DNA of 64,000 nucleotides from positions 620,001 through 684,000 of the forward strand of contig LR134135.1 in assembly GCA_900635465.1 (NCBI GenBank). Direction: 5' to 3'. How positions within the stretch are numbered: position 1 is the stretch's first letter; each line of letters begins with the position of its first letter. Below, one piece after another: positions 53,106 through 64,000 of this stretch. A model generated the notes under the pieces. It did no database searches. It saw only the letters and a program-made list of their open reading frames with translations, and was not told the DNA's origin. The translations under genes were made by a program, and so were the position numbers. Source of the DNA: Lelliottia amnigena (GTDB lineage Bacteria > Pseudomonadota > Gammaproteobacteria > Enterobacterales > Enterobacteriaceae).

Positions 53106-54762
53106 TTATGGTTCCGGCGGTGCAAACCAGGCCGATTTAAAGTCAAACCAGCCTAAGGTGTTCATTCTCATACCGCGCATACTGCGCTGCCCCTGGATCA
53201 TCAGCCAGTGGTGGATCAGCGGAACCATCGCCTGCTGCGACAGCAGCTGCTGGCACCAGACGGCGAGATTCATTTCCCCGGCGCGCCATTGCGCGGCGTC
53301 CTGCTGCCAGTCGCGGGCAATACAGTGCTGGATCAGCGGGATTTCAAACAGATGTGAGAACAGGGAGAAGTCGAGCGGCAGGGTGAAATTCGCGCTGTTG
53401 AGCCAGATATCGCTCACCGCTTCGCCGCGATGCCACTCATCATATTCCACTTCCTGAATCTCGAGCTTCACGCCCTCTGCCGCCAGCAGTTTGCTCATGA
53501 TTCTGGCGATAAAACGGTGCTCAACGTGTTCGCGATAATAGGTCAGGGTGATGGATTCCAGCCCGGCGGGTTTCTCGCCGCGTCCGGGGCGGGCATGGTG
53601 CCAGCGAGGAAGCAGCCCATACGCCGGGAACCAGTAAGTCTGGTGTTGATCTTCCGCCTGATAAATCAGATTGGCGGGGGGCGAGAATTTGGCTCACCCA
53701 CTGGCGCACGTCGCGGCTGGCTCCGCGATGCGTGCGGGCATCAAACAGCAGGTAGTAACAGCCCTCTTCAAGTCGGCTCTCAACGGCTTTTTCGCCTTCG
53801 GTGGGGCCTTCCAGCGTCAGGCCAGGGCTGAACTCTTCGCTGATGTCGGGCAATACCCAGACATTCACTTCGTCAATCAGTGCGCGATAACCAAAGTAGT
53901 CATCAAAGGCGCGAATCTTGAGTTGATTATTGTTATTGCGTGTCACCGCATATGGGCCCGTGCCGACAGGCTGGCTGGAGAAATGAGGCATCGATTGCCA
54001 CTCGTGCGGCAAAATCATCGACGGCACATAGCCCATCAGCCATGGCAGCCACTGATCGGGCTGCGAAAGTTCGATATCCAGCGTCCAGGCCGTTGGCGAG
54101 TGGATGCGCGAGATATGAGAATAGAGCGGCAGTTCGCGGGCACGTTGCAGCGACGCGATAACATCGTCCATTTCCAGCTCACGTCCATGATGAAAATGAA
54201 TGCCTGGACGCAAAAAGAAACGCCAGTGCAGGGGCGAAAGCTGTTGCCAGTGGTGAGCAATATCGGCTTCCAGTTCCCCATTTTCCTCATTTATGCGCGT
54301 CAGGCCACTAAAGATCTGCCGCGCCATGTGCGTTTCGGATCGACGTAATGCACTGCCGGGTAACAAATTTTTCATCGGCCGATAGTAGAGAACGCGCAGA
54401 ATATGGCGTCCCTGGCGGAAGCTACGCCCCAGATGGGACACCAGCATTTGACGCACCGCAGCCTTATCGCCGACCAGTTGCACCAGCTGATCAATCCGAT
54501 CCTGCTCCAGCAGATCCTCGGCGCGCTGTTGTTGCAGGGCGAGGCCGGTATAGAGGAACGTCAAACGTGAACGTTTACCGCGCCCGGCTTCGGCTTCCCA
54601 GTTGAGCCAGCCCTGCTGCTGCATGGTGTTGAGGAGCGTGCGCATATGGCGGCGTGAACAGTTCAGGAGTTCAGCCAGTTCGTTGAGCGTGGTCTCCCGC
54701 TCCAGGCCTTCGCAGCACTGCCAGAGGCGGATGAATTGTTGTTGCAGACGACCTGACGCCAT
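53106..54762 (-). pseudogene. sgrR: Sugar-phosphate stress regulator SgrR, one frameshift
   Basis: The ATG at 54762 opens an N-terminal helix-turn-helix ([18 protein letters not shown], about 24-41), followed by a solute-binding-protein-like domain ([23 protein letters not shown]). The frame is lost at a run of six C's on the minus strand (53676-53681) where five are expected. Removing one base gives exactly 551 residues, the E. coli length, with the same C terminus ([11 protein letters not shown]). SgrR senses glucose-phosphate stress and activates the divergent sgrS. Confidence 0.92.
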
Positions 54763-54847
54763 AAAAGGGGAACTCCTGCCAAAAAATCATCAATTTATTA
54801 ATCCCTATATTAAGCCAATAATCATTTCCGATGAAGCAAGGGAGTGA

Positions 54848-55003
54848 ATGATGAAGAGGTCAACCGCACGTCAGTTTTATCAGCAGTACTTTTTAGCGAC
54901 AAAAGGAGTGTCCTGGCTGGCCCGCCAGTGCGCCGAGCAGCGGCTGAAAATGCTGGAAGAATTGATGCAGTGGGAGGTTACGCAAACGACCTCGGATCGC
55001 TGA
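54848..55003 (+). CDS. sgrT: SgrT, small inhibitor of glucose uptake
   Basis: 51 residues (50 if the second of two adjacent ATGs at 54851 is used), preceded by AGGGAG. It contains the conserved core A-R-Q-F-Y-Q-Q-Y-F and M-L-E-E-L-M-Q-W-E found in SgrT. SgrT binds the glucose transporter PtsG (EIICB) and inhibits it. It has a longer N terminus than E. coli SgrT (43 residues): M-(M)-K-R-S-T-A precedes the R-Q-F-Y-Q where E. coli begins. It is embedded in sgrS. Confidence 0.88.
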   Translation: MMKRSTARQFYQQYFLATKGVSWLARQCAEQRLKMLEELMQWEVTQTTSDR

Positions 55004-55047
55004 CTTGCCTCGATCATGTGTGACTGAGTATTGGTGCTTATCACCCG

Positions 55048-55077
55048 CCAGCAAAATGTTTTTGCTGGCTTTTTTCG
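55048..55077 (+). terminator. SgrS terminator
   Basis: GCCAGCAAAA pairs with TTTTGCTGGC around TGT, followed by TTTTTTCG. This is the rho-independent end of sgrS; the poly-U tail is the expected Hfq contact. Confidence 0.9.
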
Positions 55078-55120
55078 TTTACTATTCCCTCTGTTTATTC
55101 GTTTTAACAAGGATCTGAGC

Positions 55121-56299
55121 ATGCTCTGGTTGATGACGATGGGTCGGCGCCTGAATGGGGTGTACGCCGCTTTTATGCTGGTGGCGTTTATGATGGGCGT
55201 GGCGGGAGCGCTTCAGGCTCCGACGTTGAGCTTGTTCCTCAGCCGCGAAGTCGGCGCGCAGCCGTTTTGGGTTGGGCTCTTTTATACCGTCAACGCCATC
55301 GCCGGGATCCTGGTGAGCCTGTGGCTGGCAAAGCGCTCGGACAGTCAGGGCGATCGCCGCAAGCTGATTCTGTTTTGCTGTGCGATGGCGATCGGTAACG
55401 CGCTGTTGTTCGCGTTCAACCGCCATTATCTGACGCTTATCACCTGTGGCGTGCTGCTGGCATCGCTGGCCAATACCGCTATGCCACAGCTCTTTGCCCT
55501 GGCGCGCGAGTATGCCGATAACTCGGCACGAGAAGTGGTGATGTTCAGCTCAGTAATGCGCGCCCAGTTATCCTTAGCGTGGGTCATCGGCCCGCCGCTG
55601 GCGTTTATGATCGCGCTGAATTATGGCTTTACCGTGATGTTTTCTATCGCCGCGGGGATCTTTGCTATCAGTCTGGTGCTGATCGCGTGCGTACTGCCGT
55701 CGGTTGCCCGGATAGAGCAGGCGACCGATAAGCCCGTGACGCAGATTAGCGGCTGGCAGAACAAAAATGTGCGCATGTTGTTTATCGCCTCGACGCTGAT
55801 GTGGACTTGCAACACCATGTACATCATCGATATGCCGCTGTGGATCAGTAACGATCTGGGTTTGCCGGACAAGCTGGCGGGGATCTTGATGGGGACGGCC
55901 GCCGGGCTGGAAATTCCCGCGATGATCCTGGCGGGTTATTACGTCAAACGCTTTGGTAAACGCCGGATGATGGTGGTGGCTGTGGCGGCAGGGGTGTTGT
56001 TTTATCTCGGGTTAATTATGTTTCACAGTCGCGAAGCGCTGCTGGCGCTCCAGTTGTTTAACGCGATTTTCATCGGAATTGTCGCCGGGATCGGCATGCT
56101 GTGGTTCCAGGACCTGATGCCTGGAAGAGCAGGGTCAGCGACGACGCTTTTCACCAACAGTATTTCAACCGGGGTGATTCTGGCGGGCGTGATTCAGGGC
56201 GCGCTGGTACAAAGCTACGGACATTTTGCGGTGTACTGGGTGATTGCGGCAATTTCTCTATTAACGCTGGCGCTCACCTGCCGGGTGAAGGATGTGTGA
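55121..56299 (+). CDS. setA: Sugar efflux transporter SetA
   Basis: 392 residues, the E. coli length, from the ATG at 55121 (MLWLMTMGRRLNG), preceded by AAGGAT. An in-frame TTG-type start upstream at 55031 would overlap the SgrS terminator. MFS fold with 12 predicted helices and the loop motif A-K-R-S-D-S-Q-G-D-R-R-K between helices 2 and 3. SetA exports sugars such as lactose and glucose analogues; it is co-expressed with SgrS during sugar-phosphate stress by read-through. Confidence 0.97.
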   Translation: MLWLMTMGRRLNGVYAAFMLVAFMMGVAGALQAPTLSLFLSREVGAQPFWVGLFYTVNAIAGILVSLWLAKRSDSQGDRRKLILFCCAMAIGNALLFAFNRHYLTLITCGVLLASLANTAMPQLFALAREYADNSAREVVMFSSVMRAQLSLAWVIGPPLAFMIALNYGFTVMFSIAAGIFAISLVLIACVLPSVARIEQATDKPVTQISGWQNKNVRMLFIASTLMWTCNTMYIIDMPLWISNDLGLPDKLAGILMGTAAGLEIPAMILAGYYVKRFGKRRMMVVAVAAGVLFYLGLIMFHSREALLALQLFNAIFIGIVAGIGMLWFQDLMPGRAGSATTLFTNSISTGVILAGVIQGALVQSYGHFAVYWVIAAISLLTLALTCRVKDV

Positions 56300-56337
56300 A
56301 AGGAGAAGGGGTAGTTTAAAGCCTGGTTTTGCACACT

Positions 56338-56373
56338 GATGAATGGCCCGCTTAACACGGGCCATTCATTTTA
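56338..56373 (+). terminator. Terminator after setA, shared with leuD end
   Basis: ATGAATGGCCCG (56339-56350) pairs perfectly with CGGGCCATTCAT (56358-56369), followed by TTTTAG on the plus strand. The stem begins right beyond the leuD stop codon, so it also sits at the end of the leu operon. Confidence 0.85.
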
Positions 56374-56976
56374 GTTCATAAATGCAGGCTGTTTGTTCTC
56401 GTAGGCCGCAATAGAATCTTCATGCTGGAGCGTCAGTCCGATGCTGTCCAGACCGTTGATCATGCAATGGCGGCGGAACGCATCAATACTAAAGGCGTAA
56501 GTTTTATCGCCCGCTTTGACGACTTCCGCTTCCAGATCCACTTCAAACGTGATGCCCGGATTGGCTTTTACCAGCGCGAACATCTCGTCGACCTGCTCGT
56601 CGCTCAGCGTCACGGGTAACAGCTGGTTGTTGAAGCTGTTGCCGTAAAAGATGTCGGCGAAACTCGGCGCGATAACCACTTTAAACCCGTAATCCGTCAG
56701 TGCCCACGGCGCATGCTCACGCGATGAACCGCAGCCGAAGTTTTCGCGCGTCAACAGAATCGAAGCGCCTTTAAATTCCGGGAAGTTCAGCACGAATTCT
56801 GGGTTCGGCTGCTGGCCCTGATCGTCAAGAAAACGCCAGTCGTTAAACAGGTGTGCACCAAAGCCAGTGCGGGTGACTTTCTGCAAAAACTGTTTTGGGA
56901 TAATGGCATCAGTATCCACGTTTGCCGCGTCCAGAGGGACAACCAGGCCTGTATGCTGGGTAAATTTCTCTGCCAT
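56371..56976 (-). CDS. leuD: 3-isopropylmalate dehydratase small subunit
   Basis: 201 residues, as in E. coli. Swivel domain of the aconitase family, with [12 protein letters not shown] (about 19-30) and [12 protein letters not shown] (about 79-90). With LeuC it isomerises 2- to 3-isopropylmalate. It is the last gene of leuABCD, ten bases after leuC. Confidence 0.98.
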   Translation of the reverse strand: MAEKFTQHTGLVVPLDAANVDTDAIIPKQFLQKVTRTGFGAHLFNDWRFLDDQGQQPNPEFVLNFPEFKGASILLTRENFGCGSSREHAPWALTDYGFKVVIAPSFADIFYGNSFNNQLLPVTLSDEQVDEMFALVKANPGITFEVDLEAEVVKAGDKTYAFSIDAFRRHCMINGLDSIGLTLQHEDSIAAYENKQPAFMN

Positions 56977-56986
56977 GATTGTCTCC

Positions 56987-58387
56987 TTATTTTAAAACAC
57001 GAATATCGGCGAAATGACCGGTGACAGCCGCTGCTGCTGCCATCGCCGGGCTGACCAGATGCGTGCGACCGCCACGGCCCTGACGGCCTTCAAAGTTACG
57101 GTTGCTGGTCGAGGCGCAACGTTCACCCGGATTCAGACGGTCGTTGTTCATCGCCAGACACATGGAACAGCCCGGCAGACGCCACTCAAAACCGGCTTCG
57201 ATAAAGATCTTATCTAAACCTTCTGCTTCCGCCTGCGCTTTCACCGGGCCAGAGCCTGGGACGACTAACGCCTGCACGCCAGGCGCCACTTTGCGGCCTT
57301 TGGCAATTTCGGCGGCAGCGCGTAAATCTTCGATACGGGAGTTGGTGCAAGAGCCGATAAAGACTTTGTCGATCGCCACTTCGGTCAGGGGAATACCGGG
57401 TTTCAGGCCCATGTACGCCAGTGCTTTTTCGGCGCTGGCGCGCTCAACCGGATCGGCAAACGAGGCCGGATCGGGAATATTGTCGTTCACGGAGATAACC
57501 TGGCCTGGGTTAGTTCCCCAGGTGACCTGCGGGGCGATCTCTTCTGCCCGCAGCGTGACGACGGTATCAAAGGTTGCGCCTTCGTCAGTTTGCAGGGTTT
57601 TCCAGTACTCAACCGCCTCATCAAAATCGGTGCCTTTCGGTGCGTGCAGACGTCCTTTCACATAGTTAAATGTGATCTCATCTGGCGCAACCAGGCCCGC
57701 TTTCGCGCCCATTTCGATAGCCATATTGCACAAGGTCATGCGACCTTCCATGCTCAACTCGCGGATTGCATCACCACAGAACTCGACAACATGGCCTGTC
57801 CCGCCGGCACTCCCGGTTTTACCGATGATCGCCAGCACGATATCTTTGGCAGTAATACCCGGTGCGGCATGGCCTGTGACTTCGATTTTCATGGTCTTCG
57901 CGCGGCCCTGTTTCAGGGTTTGCGTCGCCAGAACGTGTTCAACCTCGGAGGTGCCAATACCAAACGCCAGCGCGCCAAATGCGCCGTGCGTGGCGGTATG
58001 GGAGTCGCCGCAGACGATGGTCATGCCCGGTAACGTGATGCCTTGTTCCGGGCCCATAACGTGGACGATGCCCTGATACGGGTGGTTCAGGTCGTACAGC
58101 TCAACGCCGAACGCGTTGCAGTTTTTGATCAGCTCCTGCATCTGGATGCGGGCCATTTCGCCAGACGCATTGATATCTTTGGTCTGGGTGGAAACGTTGT
58201 GATCCATGGTCGCGAAGGTTTTGCCTGGCTGGCGAACCTGGCGGTTGTGCGCTCGCAGGCCGTCAAACGCCTGCGGAGAGGTGACTTCGTGGACCAGATG
58301 GCGGTCAATATACAGCAGCGGGGTTTCATTTGACGCTTCGTACACGACGTGGGCATCAAACAATTTTTCGTATAACGTCCTGGACAT
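56987..58387 (-). CDS. leuC: 3-isopropylmalate dehydratase large subunit
   Basis: 466 residues, as in E. coli. The [4Fe-4S] cysteines lie in G-S-C-T-N-S-R (about 345-351) and C-S-M-C-L-A-M-N (about 407-414); substrate residues lie in [12 protein letters not shown]. It forms the leucine-pathway isomerase with LeuD. It starts two bases after leuB. Confidence 0.98.
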   Translation of the reverse strand: MSRTLYEKLFDAHVVYEASNETPLLYIDRHLVHEVTSPQAFDGLRAHNRQVRQPGKTFATMDHNVSTQTKDINASGEMARIQMQELIKNCNAFGVELYDLNHPYQGIVHVMGPEQGITLPGMTIVCGDSHTATHGAFGALAFGIGTSEVEHVLATQTLKQGRAKTMKIEVTGHAAPGITAKDIVLAIIGKTGSAGGTGHVVEFCGDAIRELSMEGRMTLCNMAIEMGAKAGLVAPDEITFNYVKGRLHAPKGTDFDEAVEYWKTLQTDEGATFDTVVTLRAEEIAPQVTWGTNPGQVISVNDNIPDPASFADPVERASAEKALAYMGLKPGIPLTEVAIDKVFIGSCTNSRIEDLRAAAEIAKGRKVAPGVQALVVPGSGPVKAQAEAEGLDKIFIEAGFEWRLPGCSMCLAMNNDRLNPGERCASTSNRNFEGRQGRGGRTHLVSPAMAAAAAVTGHFADIRVLK

Positions 58388-58389
58388 GA

Positions 58390-61052
<2,663 letters not shown>

Positions 61053-61095
61053 GGGTTTGGTCCTTGTCTGTCCTGGGGCGCCTTGCTACGAGCAT

Positions 61096-61124
61096 AAAAA
61101 AAACCCGCGCACTGGCGCGGGTTT
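61096..61124 (-). terminator. leu operon attenuator terminator
   Basis: On the minus strand, AACCCGCGCC-AGT-GCGCGGGTT is followed by TTTTTTTT, lying between leuL and leuA. It is the attenuator that forms when leucyl-tRNA is plentiful. Confidence 0.92.
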
Positions 61125-61143
61125 CTTGTTTACTGGAGACGAT

Positions 61144-61230
61144 TCAACGTTGAATTTCGTTCGCCAGCCTACCGCGCAAATGGGATGCGTTTAGTAGTAG
61201 TAGGCTGAGAGAACGAACGGTACGAATCAT
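61144..61230 (-). CDS. leuL: leu operon leader peptide
   Basis: 28 codons, the same length as E. coli leuL, with ATG at 61230 preceded by GGAG. The peptide is M-I-R-T-V-R-S-L-S-L-L-L-L-N-A-S-H-L-R-G-R-L-A-N-E-I-Q-R. Codons 8-13 are CTC-AGC-CTA-CTA-CTA-CTA, so the control cluster holds four consecutive CTA leucine codons, a rare codon in enterobacteria. Ribosome stalling there during leucine shortage should prevent the downstream attenuator from forming. The peptide differs from E. coli on both sides of the control codons. Confidence 0.93.
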   Translation of the reverse strand: MIRTVRSLSLLLLNASHLRGRLANEIQR

Positions 61231-61844
61231 GAATCATGCTCCAGATGAATGCGTTATGCCTTTAGTGGTACTGGATATGCCGATCCAAGTCAACCCCTGC
61301 GATGAAAAACGGCCTAAAGAAATGAAGGTATGTGGTTTTCTATTTTAGCGTATTGTGCTGGTTTTTATCGTTGCAGGTAATTAATTAGTCTAATATTGGA
61401 CTCAAAATAAACTTTAAGAATTAATTTAATATAATTCGTTTCAATTCGATATTGCTTGATATGTTTTGTGAGTGTGGATTTATTCTATTTAATTCATCAA
61501 GTTAGGGTCTTATCTCGTCCGGCTAAGGTGAATGAAAATCGCACAATGATCATGGGTTGTTAACTATCACGTATTGATGGTGTTGAATAGTTTAATAAAG
61601 CTTAAATATGAGTTCATCATAAGGCTTATTGTTTATTCATTAGATTTATGGTTTCATTCCAATCCTAATGTTTTAGTTATCACTTTTGGCACTTATCGCT
61701 TAAGTATGTCTTTACATCTTCACGTTATTTGCCGTAAGTATTTATATATTCCGAAATTTAAACCTTTCTCTTTCTCTGATTTTATCTGCATGATAAATAA
61801 TATCTTTAGAGGTTATTACTGCACAAAGATAAAAGGAGTTTAGC
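61231..61844. other. AT-rich leuLABCD/leuO intergenic region
   Basis: 614 bases between divergent leuL and leuO. The first 65 bases hold the leu promoter. From about 61320 to 61840 the sequence is very AT-rich with many T- and A-tracts, unlike the rest of the window. In E. coli the corresponding region binds H-NS and LeuO and keeps leuO silent. An 89-codon open frame (61574-61843) has skewed composition and no ribosome-binding site, so I do not call it a gene. Confidence 0.65.
61265..61293 (-). promoter_or_regulatory. leuLABCD promoter
   Basis: On the minus strand, TTGACT (61293-61288) and TACCAC (61270-61265) flank a 17-base spacer ending TATCCAG, as in the E. coli leu promoter. It lies about 35 bases before leuL. 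Confidence 0.65.
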
Positions 61845-62807
61845 GTGACGGTGGAGTTAGATATGTTAGAAAGCAAAATTGAACGGACTCACGTGGGTGA
61901 CGGGACCCGTCCGCAATTACGGACGGTGGATCTTAACTTATTAACTGTTTTTGATGCTGTTATGCAGGAGCAGAATATTACTCGCGCGGCGCAGTCATTA
62001 GGGATGTCGCAGCCTGCAGTGAGTAATGCTGTTGCTCGGCTTAAACTGATGTTCAATGATGAATTATTTGTCAGATACGGCCGTGGGATTCAGCCTACAG
62101 CAAGGGCTTGTCAACTTTTTGGTTCGATACGGCAGGCATTGCAGCTGGTGCAAAATGAGCTTCCCGGATCGGGTTTTGAGCCTGTTAGCAGTGAGCGCGT
62201 TTTTCATCTCTGCGTGTGCAGTCCGCTGGATAACTATTTAACTTCGGTTATCTATAATAAAGTCGAAGCCATTGCACCGAATATAAATCTGATATTTAAA
62301 TCTTCACTTAATCAGAACACAGAACACCAGTTGCGTTATCAGGAAACGGAATTTGTGATTGGCTATGAAGAGTTCCGTCGTCCGGAGTTTTCTTGCGTGC
62401 CGCTGTTTAATGATGAAATGGTATTAGTCGCCAGCAGGACGCACCCGCGCATAAATGGGCCTCTCCTCGAAAGTGATGTGTATCAAGAGCAACATGCAGT
62501 GGTCGCGCTCGACAGATATGCCTCTTTCAGCCAGCCGTGGTATGACACACCCGATAAACAGTCAAAGGTGGCTTATCAAGGAATGGCGATGGTGAGCGTA
62601 TTAAATATTGTTTCACAGACGCATCTGGTGGCTATTGCTCCTCGTTGGTTGGCGGAAGAGTTCTCAGATAGGTTAAATCTGCAAGTTATGCCGCTGCCGC
62701 TAAAATTAAATAGTCGTACCTGTTACCTTTCCTGGCATGAAGCCGCCGGGCGCGATAAAGGTCATCAGTGGATGGAAGAGCTATTAGCCAGTGTTTGCCG
62801 TCGTTAA
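61845..62807 (+). CDS. leuO: LysR-type global regulator LeuO
   Basis: 320 residues (E. coli 314), from a GTG preceded by AAAGGAG at about six bases. The conserved core starts at [24 protein letters not shown], with the helix-turn-helix [16 protein letters not shown], then a co-inducer domain ending [20 protein letters not shown]. The first 20 or so residues differ from E. coli. LeuO antagonises H-NS at many loci and is induced in stationary phase or starvation. Confidence 0.96.
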   Translation: MTVELDMLESKIERTHVGDGTRPQLRTVDLNLLTVFDAVMQEQNITRAAQSLGMSQPAVSNAVARLKLMFNDELFVRYGRGIQPTARACQLFGSIRQALQLVQNELPGSGFEPVSSERVFHLCVCSPLDNYLTSVIYNKVEAIAPNINLIFKSSLNQNTEHQLRYQETEFVIGYEEFRRPEFSCVPLFNDEMVLVASRTHPRINGPLLESDVYQEQHAVVALDRYASFSQPWYDTPDKQSKVAYQGMAMVSVLNIVSQTHLVAIAPRWLAEEFSDRLNLQVMPLPLKLNSRTCYLSWHEAAGRDKGHQWMEELLASVCRR

Positions 62808-63193
62808 CACGGTTCGGGATAAATCGATGTGAAACATCTGGTTTATCCCGCTATTTATTTATAATGCAAAATTTTATCCCGTCGGCATTTTTTCTTAACG
62901 TTGTTTACCCCTCAAAAATAGATAAATTACTGACACTACGTCTTTTTTGGCGATGAATTATCATCGGAAAAGCTTATCTCAGATGAATTCACTGAATTCT
63001 CACGTATCCCCTGTGTATTCTGCTTTCTAGCGTTTCTTCACGCCATGGTTTGCCGATTGCCTGCCTTAGGGCGAGCGGTTATGGTGAAAGCCACTCTGCA
63101 AAAATCTATGACAGGGGAAGCCCTGCTCAGCAAGACGACGAGGAAATGAATTCCTGTGTTCGTCTATAACAACAATAAGCCTGGAGGCAAACC
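62808..63193 (+). promoter_or_regulatory. leuO-ilvI intergenic control region
   Basis: 386 bases. The first 170 are AT-rich and hold an inverted repeat around GGATAAA-TCGATGTGAAACATCTGG-TTTATCC (62818-62849), likely the leuO terminator region. In E. coli the segment before ilvI carries multiple Lrp sites, consistent with the A/T tracts here. The last 130 bases hold a small open frame (63081-63149) and the ilvI ribosome-binding site GGAGG (63183-63187). Confidence 0.6.
63081..63149 (+). CDS. Possible 22-residue upstream open reading frame before ilvI
   Basis: ATG at 63081 opens M-V-K-A-T-L-Q-K-S-M-T-G-E-A-L-L-S-K-T-T-R-K and stops at 63149, 44 bases before ilvI. A GAGCGG sequence lies six bases upstream of the ATG and could act as a weak ribosome-binding site. 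The peptide is basic and has no run of branched-chain codons, so it does not look like a classic attenuation leader. It may be chance. Confidence 0.25.
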   Translation: MVKATLQKSMTGEALLSKTTRK

Positions 63194-64000
63194 ATGGAGA
63201 TGTTGTCTGGCGCCGAAATGGTCGTCCGGTCGCTCATCGATCAGGGCGTGAAGCAAGTATTCGGCTATCCCGGAGGCGCAGTCCTCGATATTTATGATGC
63301 GTTGCACACCGTAGGTGGCATCGATCATGTTCTGGTGCGCCACGAGCAGGCCGCTGTACATATGGCTGATGGTTTGGCGCGTGCCACTGGGGAAGTGGGC
63401 GTCGTACTGGTGACGTCAGGCCCAGGCGCTACCAACGCGATAACGGGTATTGCTACCGCCTATATGGATTCCATCCCGCTGGTGATCCTTTCCGGACAGG
63501 TTGCAACCTCGCTGATTGGCTACGACGCCTTCCAGGAGTGCGACATGGTGGGGATCTCCCGCCCGGTGGTGAAACACAGTTTTCTGGTGAAGCAAACGGA
63601 AGATATTCCGGGGGTGCTGAAAAAAGCATTCTGGCTGGCGGCCAGCGGTCGTCCCGGCCCGGTTGTGGTCGACTTACCGAAAGATATTCTCAATCCTGCC
63701 AATAAATTACCTTACGTCTGGCCTGATTCGGTGAGCATGCGCTCGTATAATCCGACCACGCAGGGCCACAAGGGACAGATTAAGCGGGCATTGCAAACGC
63801 TCATTGCGGCTAAAAACCCGGTTGTCTACGTTGGCGGCGGCGCGGTAAACGCGCATTGTCACGAACAACTGCGTGAGCTTATCGAAAAATTAAACTTGCC
63901 TGTTGCCTCCTCATTGATGGGGCTAGGCGCGTTTCCGGCAACACATCGTCAGGCGCTGGGCATGCTGGGCATGCACGGCACGTTTGAAGCCAACATGACG
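63194..64000 (+). CDS. ilvI: Acetolactate synthase III large subunit, N-terminal part (cut by window edge)
   Basis: 269 codons are present from the ATG at 63194 ([12 protein letters not shown]), preceded by GGAGG; the gene continues past the window. The thiamine-pyrophosphate N-terminal domain carries [13 protein letters not shown] and the catalytic glutamate in [12 protein letters not shown] (about 47). [13 protein letters not shown] follows near 155-167. With IlvH it makes acetolactate and acetohydroxybutyrate for valine, leucine and isoleucine synthesis. In E. coli it is Lrp-activated. Confidence 0.97.
   Translation, partial: MEMLSGAEMVVRSLIDQGVKQVFGYPGGAVLDIYDALHTVGGIDHVLVRHEQAAVHMADGLARATGEVGVVLVTSGPGATNAITGIATAYMDSIPLVILSGQVATSLIGYDAFQECDMVGISRPVVKHSFLVKQTEDIPGVLKKAFWLAASGRPGPVVVDLPKDILNPANKLPYVWPDSVSMRSYNPTTQGHKGQIKRALQTLIAAKNPVVYVGGGAVNAHCHEQLRELIEKLNLPVASSLMGLGAFPATHRQALGMLGMHGTFEANMT

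Larger units (their letters stand above)
54830..55077 (+). ncRNA. sgrS: SgrS small RNA (also mRNA for SgrT)
   Basis: The transcript probably starts at GATGAAGCAAGG (54830), identical to the E. coli SgrS 5' end. It contains the sgrT frame, then the conserved ptsG-pairing segment GTGTGACTGAGTATTGGTG (55018-55036), and ends in the Hfq-binding terminator GCCAGCAAAA-TGT-TTTTGCTGGC plus T's (55048-55076). Under glucose-phosphate stress SgrS blocks ptsG translation. It is divergent from sgrR and upstream of setA. At about 248 nt it is slightly longer than E. coli SgrS (227 nt). Confidence 0.95.

Noticed and set aside
61574..61843. 89-codon plus-strand frame before leuO
   Set aside because: Lies in very AT-rich DNA, lacks a ribosome-binding site, shows no family features and runs up to the leuO start by chance.

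Overview
This 64 kb window is a chromosomal segment of an Enterobacteriaceae bacterium. Gene content and order follow the 0-2 minute region of Escherichia coli closely: satP, dnaK-dnaJ, nhaA-nhaR, rpsT, ribF-ileS-lspA-fkpB-ispH, dapB, carAB, kefF-kefC, folA, apaH-apaG-rsmA-pdxA-surA-lptD, djlA, rluA-rapA, polB, araDAB/araC, yabI, thiQPB, sgrR/sgrS-sgrT, setA, leuDCBA-leuL, leuO, ilvI. High protein identity combined with many small differences fits an Enterobacter/Lelliottia/Citrobacter-like relative. The sequence alone does not fix the genus.

Left end (1-5.7 kb): the 3' part of an MFS transporter, then a Fur-box-preceded iron/siderophore ABC importer (permease, ATPase, binding protein), a ClC-type chloride transporter and SatP. 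Next (5.7-20.4 kb) come the heat-shock operon dnaKJ with sigma-32 promoters, Na+/H+ antiport (nhaA, nhaR), ribosomal protein S20, the ribF-ileS-lspA-fkpB-ispH run and dapB. A LysR regulator and a free-standing alanyl-tRNA editing protein sit between ispH and dapB. At 20.4-28.7 kb, carAB has a long control region, followed by two small lipoproteins where E. coli K-12 carries the carnitine (cai/fix) genes, then kefF-kefC. At 28.8-37.8 kb are folA, the minus-strand lptD-surA-pdxA-rsmA-apaG-apaH run, djlA and rluA. At 37.8-48.5 kb are rapA, LexA-controlled polB and the arabinose regulon (araBAD and divergent araC with recognisable AraI, O1 and O2 sites). At 48.6-56.3 kb are a DedA-family protein, a 33-bp tandem repeat array, the TPP-riboswitch thiamine transporter thiBPQ and the glucose-phosphate stress locus sgrR/sgrS-sgrT-setA. 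The right end is leuLABCD, leuO and the start of ilvI.

The most unusual aspect is a cluster of small frameshifts. Eleven single-base indels (one in djlA, three in araC, two in yabI, three in thiQ, one at the thiP end, one in sgrR) break otherwise well-conserved genes. Ten of them fall within about 6 kb, and most lie at homopolymer runs. Correcting each by one base restores proteins of normal family length, which argues for local sequence error rather than decay, though only reads can decide. Other points of interest are the 33-bp minisatellite between yabI and thiQ, a nested perfect hairpin that buries the kefF start region, a proline-to-glycine change in the IleS editing motif, and a variant leu leader peptide. 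I found no clearly new multi-gene system; no CRISPR array, prophage, IS element or tRNA/rRNA gene was seen.
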